Positions 5,863 through 6,405 of a DNA stretch of 6,405 nucleotides are shown here, piece after piece (the first letter of the stretch is position 1; each line of letters begins with the position of its first letter). Source of the DNA: DAOTTW01 sp034437615 (GTDB taxonomy: Bacteria > Chloroflexota > Anaerolineae > Aggregatilineales > Phototrophicaceae); assembly GCA_034437615.1 (NCBI GenBank), contig DAOTTW010000180.1, positions 1-6,405 on the forward strand. The letters run 5' to 3'. A program made the position numbers and the translations under genes. The notes below the pieces were generated by a model, which saw only the letters and a program-made list of their open reading frames with translations, had not been told where the DNA came from and made no database searches.

Positions 5863-6366
5863 TCAGTCGCTTCGCGTCTGAGTGGCTGCTGCAAAACGAG
5901 TTTGTAAAGCATCGTGAACGTGTGGCGGCACCCACGTAGATACGTCCCCACCAAGCTCGGCGATTTCGCGAATCGTACTCGAACTGATATGAACATAGCG
6001 TTCATCCGAGAGTAGCGCCATAGTCTCAATCGTGGGTTCGAGCTTCTTATTGGCGATGCCCATACGAAACTCAAATTCAAAATCGCTAAAGACGCGCAAG
6101 CCCCGGACCAGTGCAACTGCCCCCACCGATCGCGCAAAGGATACCGTGAGGCCGGTGTATTGAACGACCTCGATGTTGTTATAATCCGAAAAGCAGTTTT
6201 GCGCCAATGCGACGCGCTCATCCACCGAAAACAGGACGTTTTTCTTAGGCGTCGCATAGATGGCCACATATACATGATCGAATATCTTGGCGGCCCGTGT
6301 TGCGATGTCGATATGGCCGTTGTGAATCGGATCAAGGCTTGCCGGATAGACTGCGATGCGTTCCAT
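5863..6366 (-). CDS. coaD: Phosphopantetheine adenylyltransferase (CoaD)
   Basis: This cytoplasmic enzyme of 167 residues, usual for the family, catalyses the fourth step of coenzyme A synthesis: ATP plus 4'-phosphopantetheine give dephospho-CoA and pyrophosphate. The nucleotidyltransferase signature HNGH is at 15-18, with the catalytic His18. Lysine 42 and the VRGLR motif (87-91, with Arg88 and Arg91), glutamate 99 and the ISSSTIRE motif (127-134) all match positions used for substrate binding in the Escherichia coli enzyme. The N-terminal motif reads YPASLDP (7-13) where most homologues have YPG(S/T)FDP, a mild departure that keeps the hydroxyl residue at 10. The ATG start at 6366 is the expected one for the family; the upstream sequence has only a weak purine-rich AGAGAGAG stretch. 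It is probably an early gene of an operon with the coiled-coil gene and comEC. The usual neighbour rsmD would lie just outside the window. Confidence 0.96.
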   Translation of the reverse strand: MERIAVYPASLDPIHNGHIDIATRAAKIFDHVYVAIYATPKKNVLFSVDERVALAQNCFSDYNNIEVVQYTGLTVSFARSVGAVALVRGLRVFSDFEFEFRMGIANKKLEPTIETMALLSDERYVHISSSTIREIAELGGDVSTWVPPHVHDALQTRFAAATQTRSD

Positions 6367-6405
6367 TAAGTGTGCTAGGTCTCTCTCTAAGGTTCATCAC
6401 GTTCT

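Noticed and set aside
5859..6335. A 158-residue minus-strand open frame overlapping coaD in another frame
   Set aside because: The overlapping frame encodes CoaD with all catalytic motifs, so the alternative has no independent support.
6387..6404. Tail of an upstream minus-strand gene (GAA CGT GAT GAA CCT TAG, ending in a stop at 6389-6387), possibly rsmD
   Set aside because: Only five codons before the stop are visible and they do not identify a protein; rsmD is just the usual neighbour of coaD. Another frame also has a stop here, so the frame cannot be chosen.

Overview
The window looks like a stretch of chromosome from a Chloroflexota bacterium, probably of the Anaerolineae or a related lineage. 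This is an inference without any database search. It rests on three things: a Ser/Thr kinase fused through one membrane segment to an extracytoplasmic PD40 beta-propeller; G/C-tract inverted repeats in the non-coding end that resemble dispersed repeats I recall from Chloroflexota genomes; and a coaD gene followed by a SepIVA/DivIVA-like coiled-coil gene. All four genes lie on the minus strand, so transcription runs from right to left.

Layout, right to left. (1) 6366-5863, coaD, phosphopantetheine adenylyltransferase, complete. (2) 5827-5204, a 207-residue cytoplasmic coiled-coil protein resembling mycobacterial SepIVA, with a GTG start. (3) 5177-2817, comEC, the DNA-uptake channel protein, with a TTG start; its C-terminal metallo-beta-lactamase domain has lost most of its metal ligands. 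Gaps of 35 and 26 bases with no visible terminator suggest these three form one operon, which probably begins outside the window. (4) 2710-398, a transmembrane Ser/Thr kinase of the Pkn family. It has its own good sigma70-type promoter (TTGTGA, 17 bases, TATAAT) at 2776-2748, and that promoter argues for the ATG at 2710 over a GTG at 2743. (5) 1-397 holds no gene. It is packed with inverted repeats, two compact hairpins and two G-quadruplex motifs on opposite strands.

The genes are housekeeping (coenzyme A synthesis), cell envelope or division (coiled-coil protein), DNA uptake (ComEC) and signalling (kinase). I see no dedicated defence, mobile-element or biosynthetic system. The observations most worth following are the patterned loss of metal ligands in ComEC, the SepIVA-like protein outside Actinobacteria, and the repeat cluster whose arms double as quadruplex motifs.
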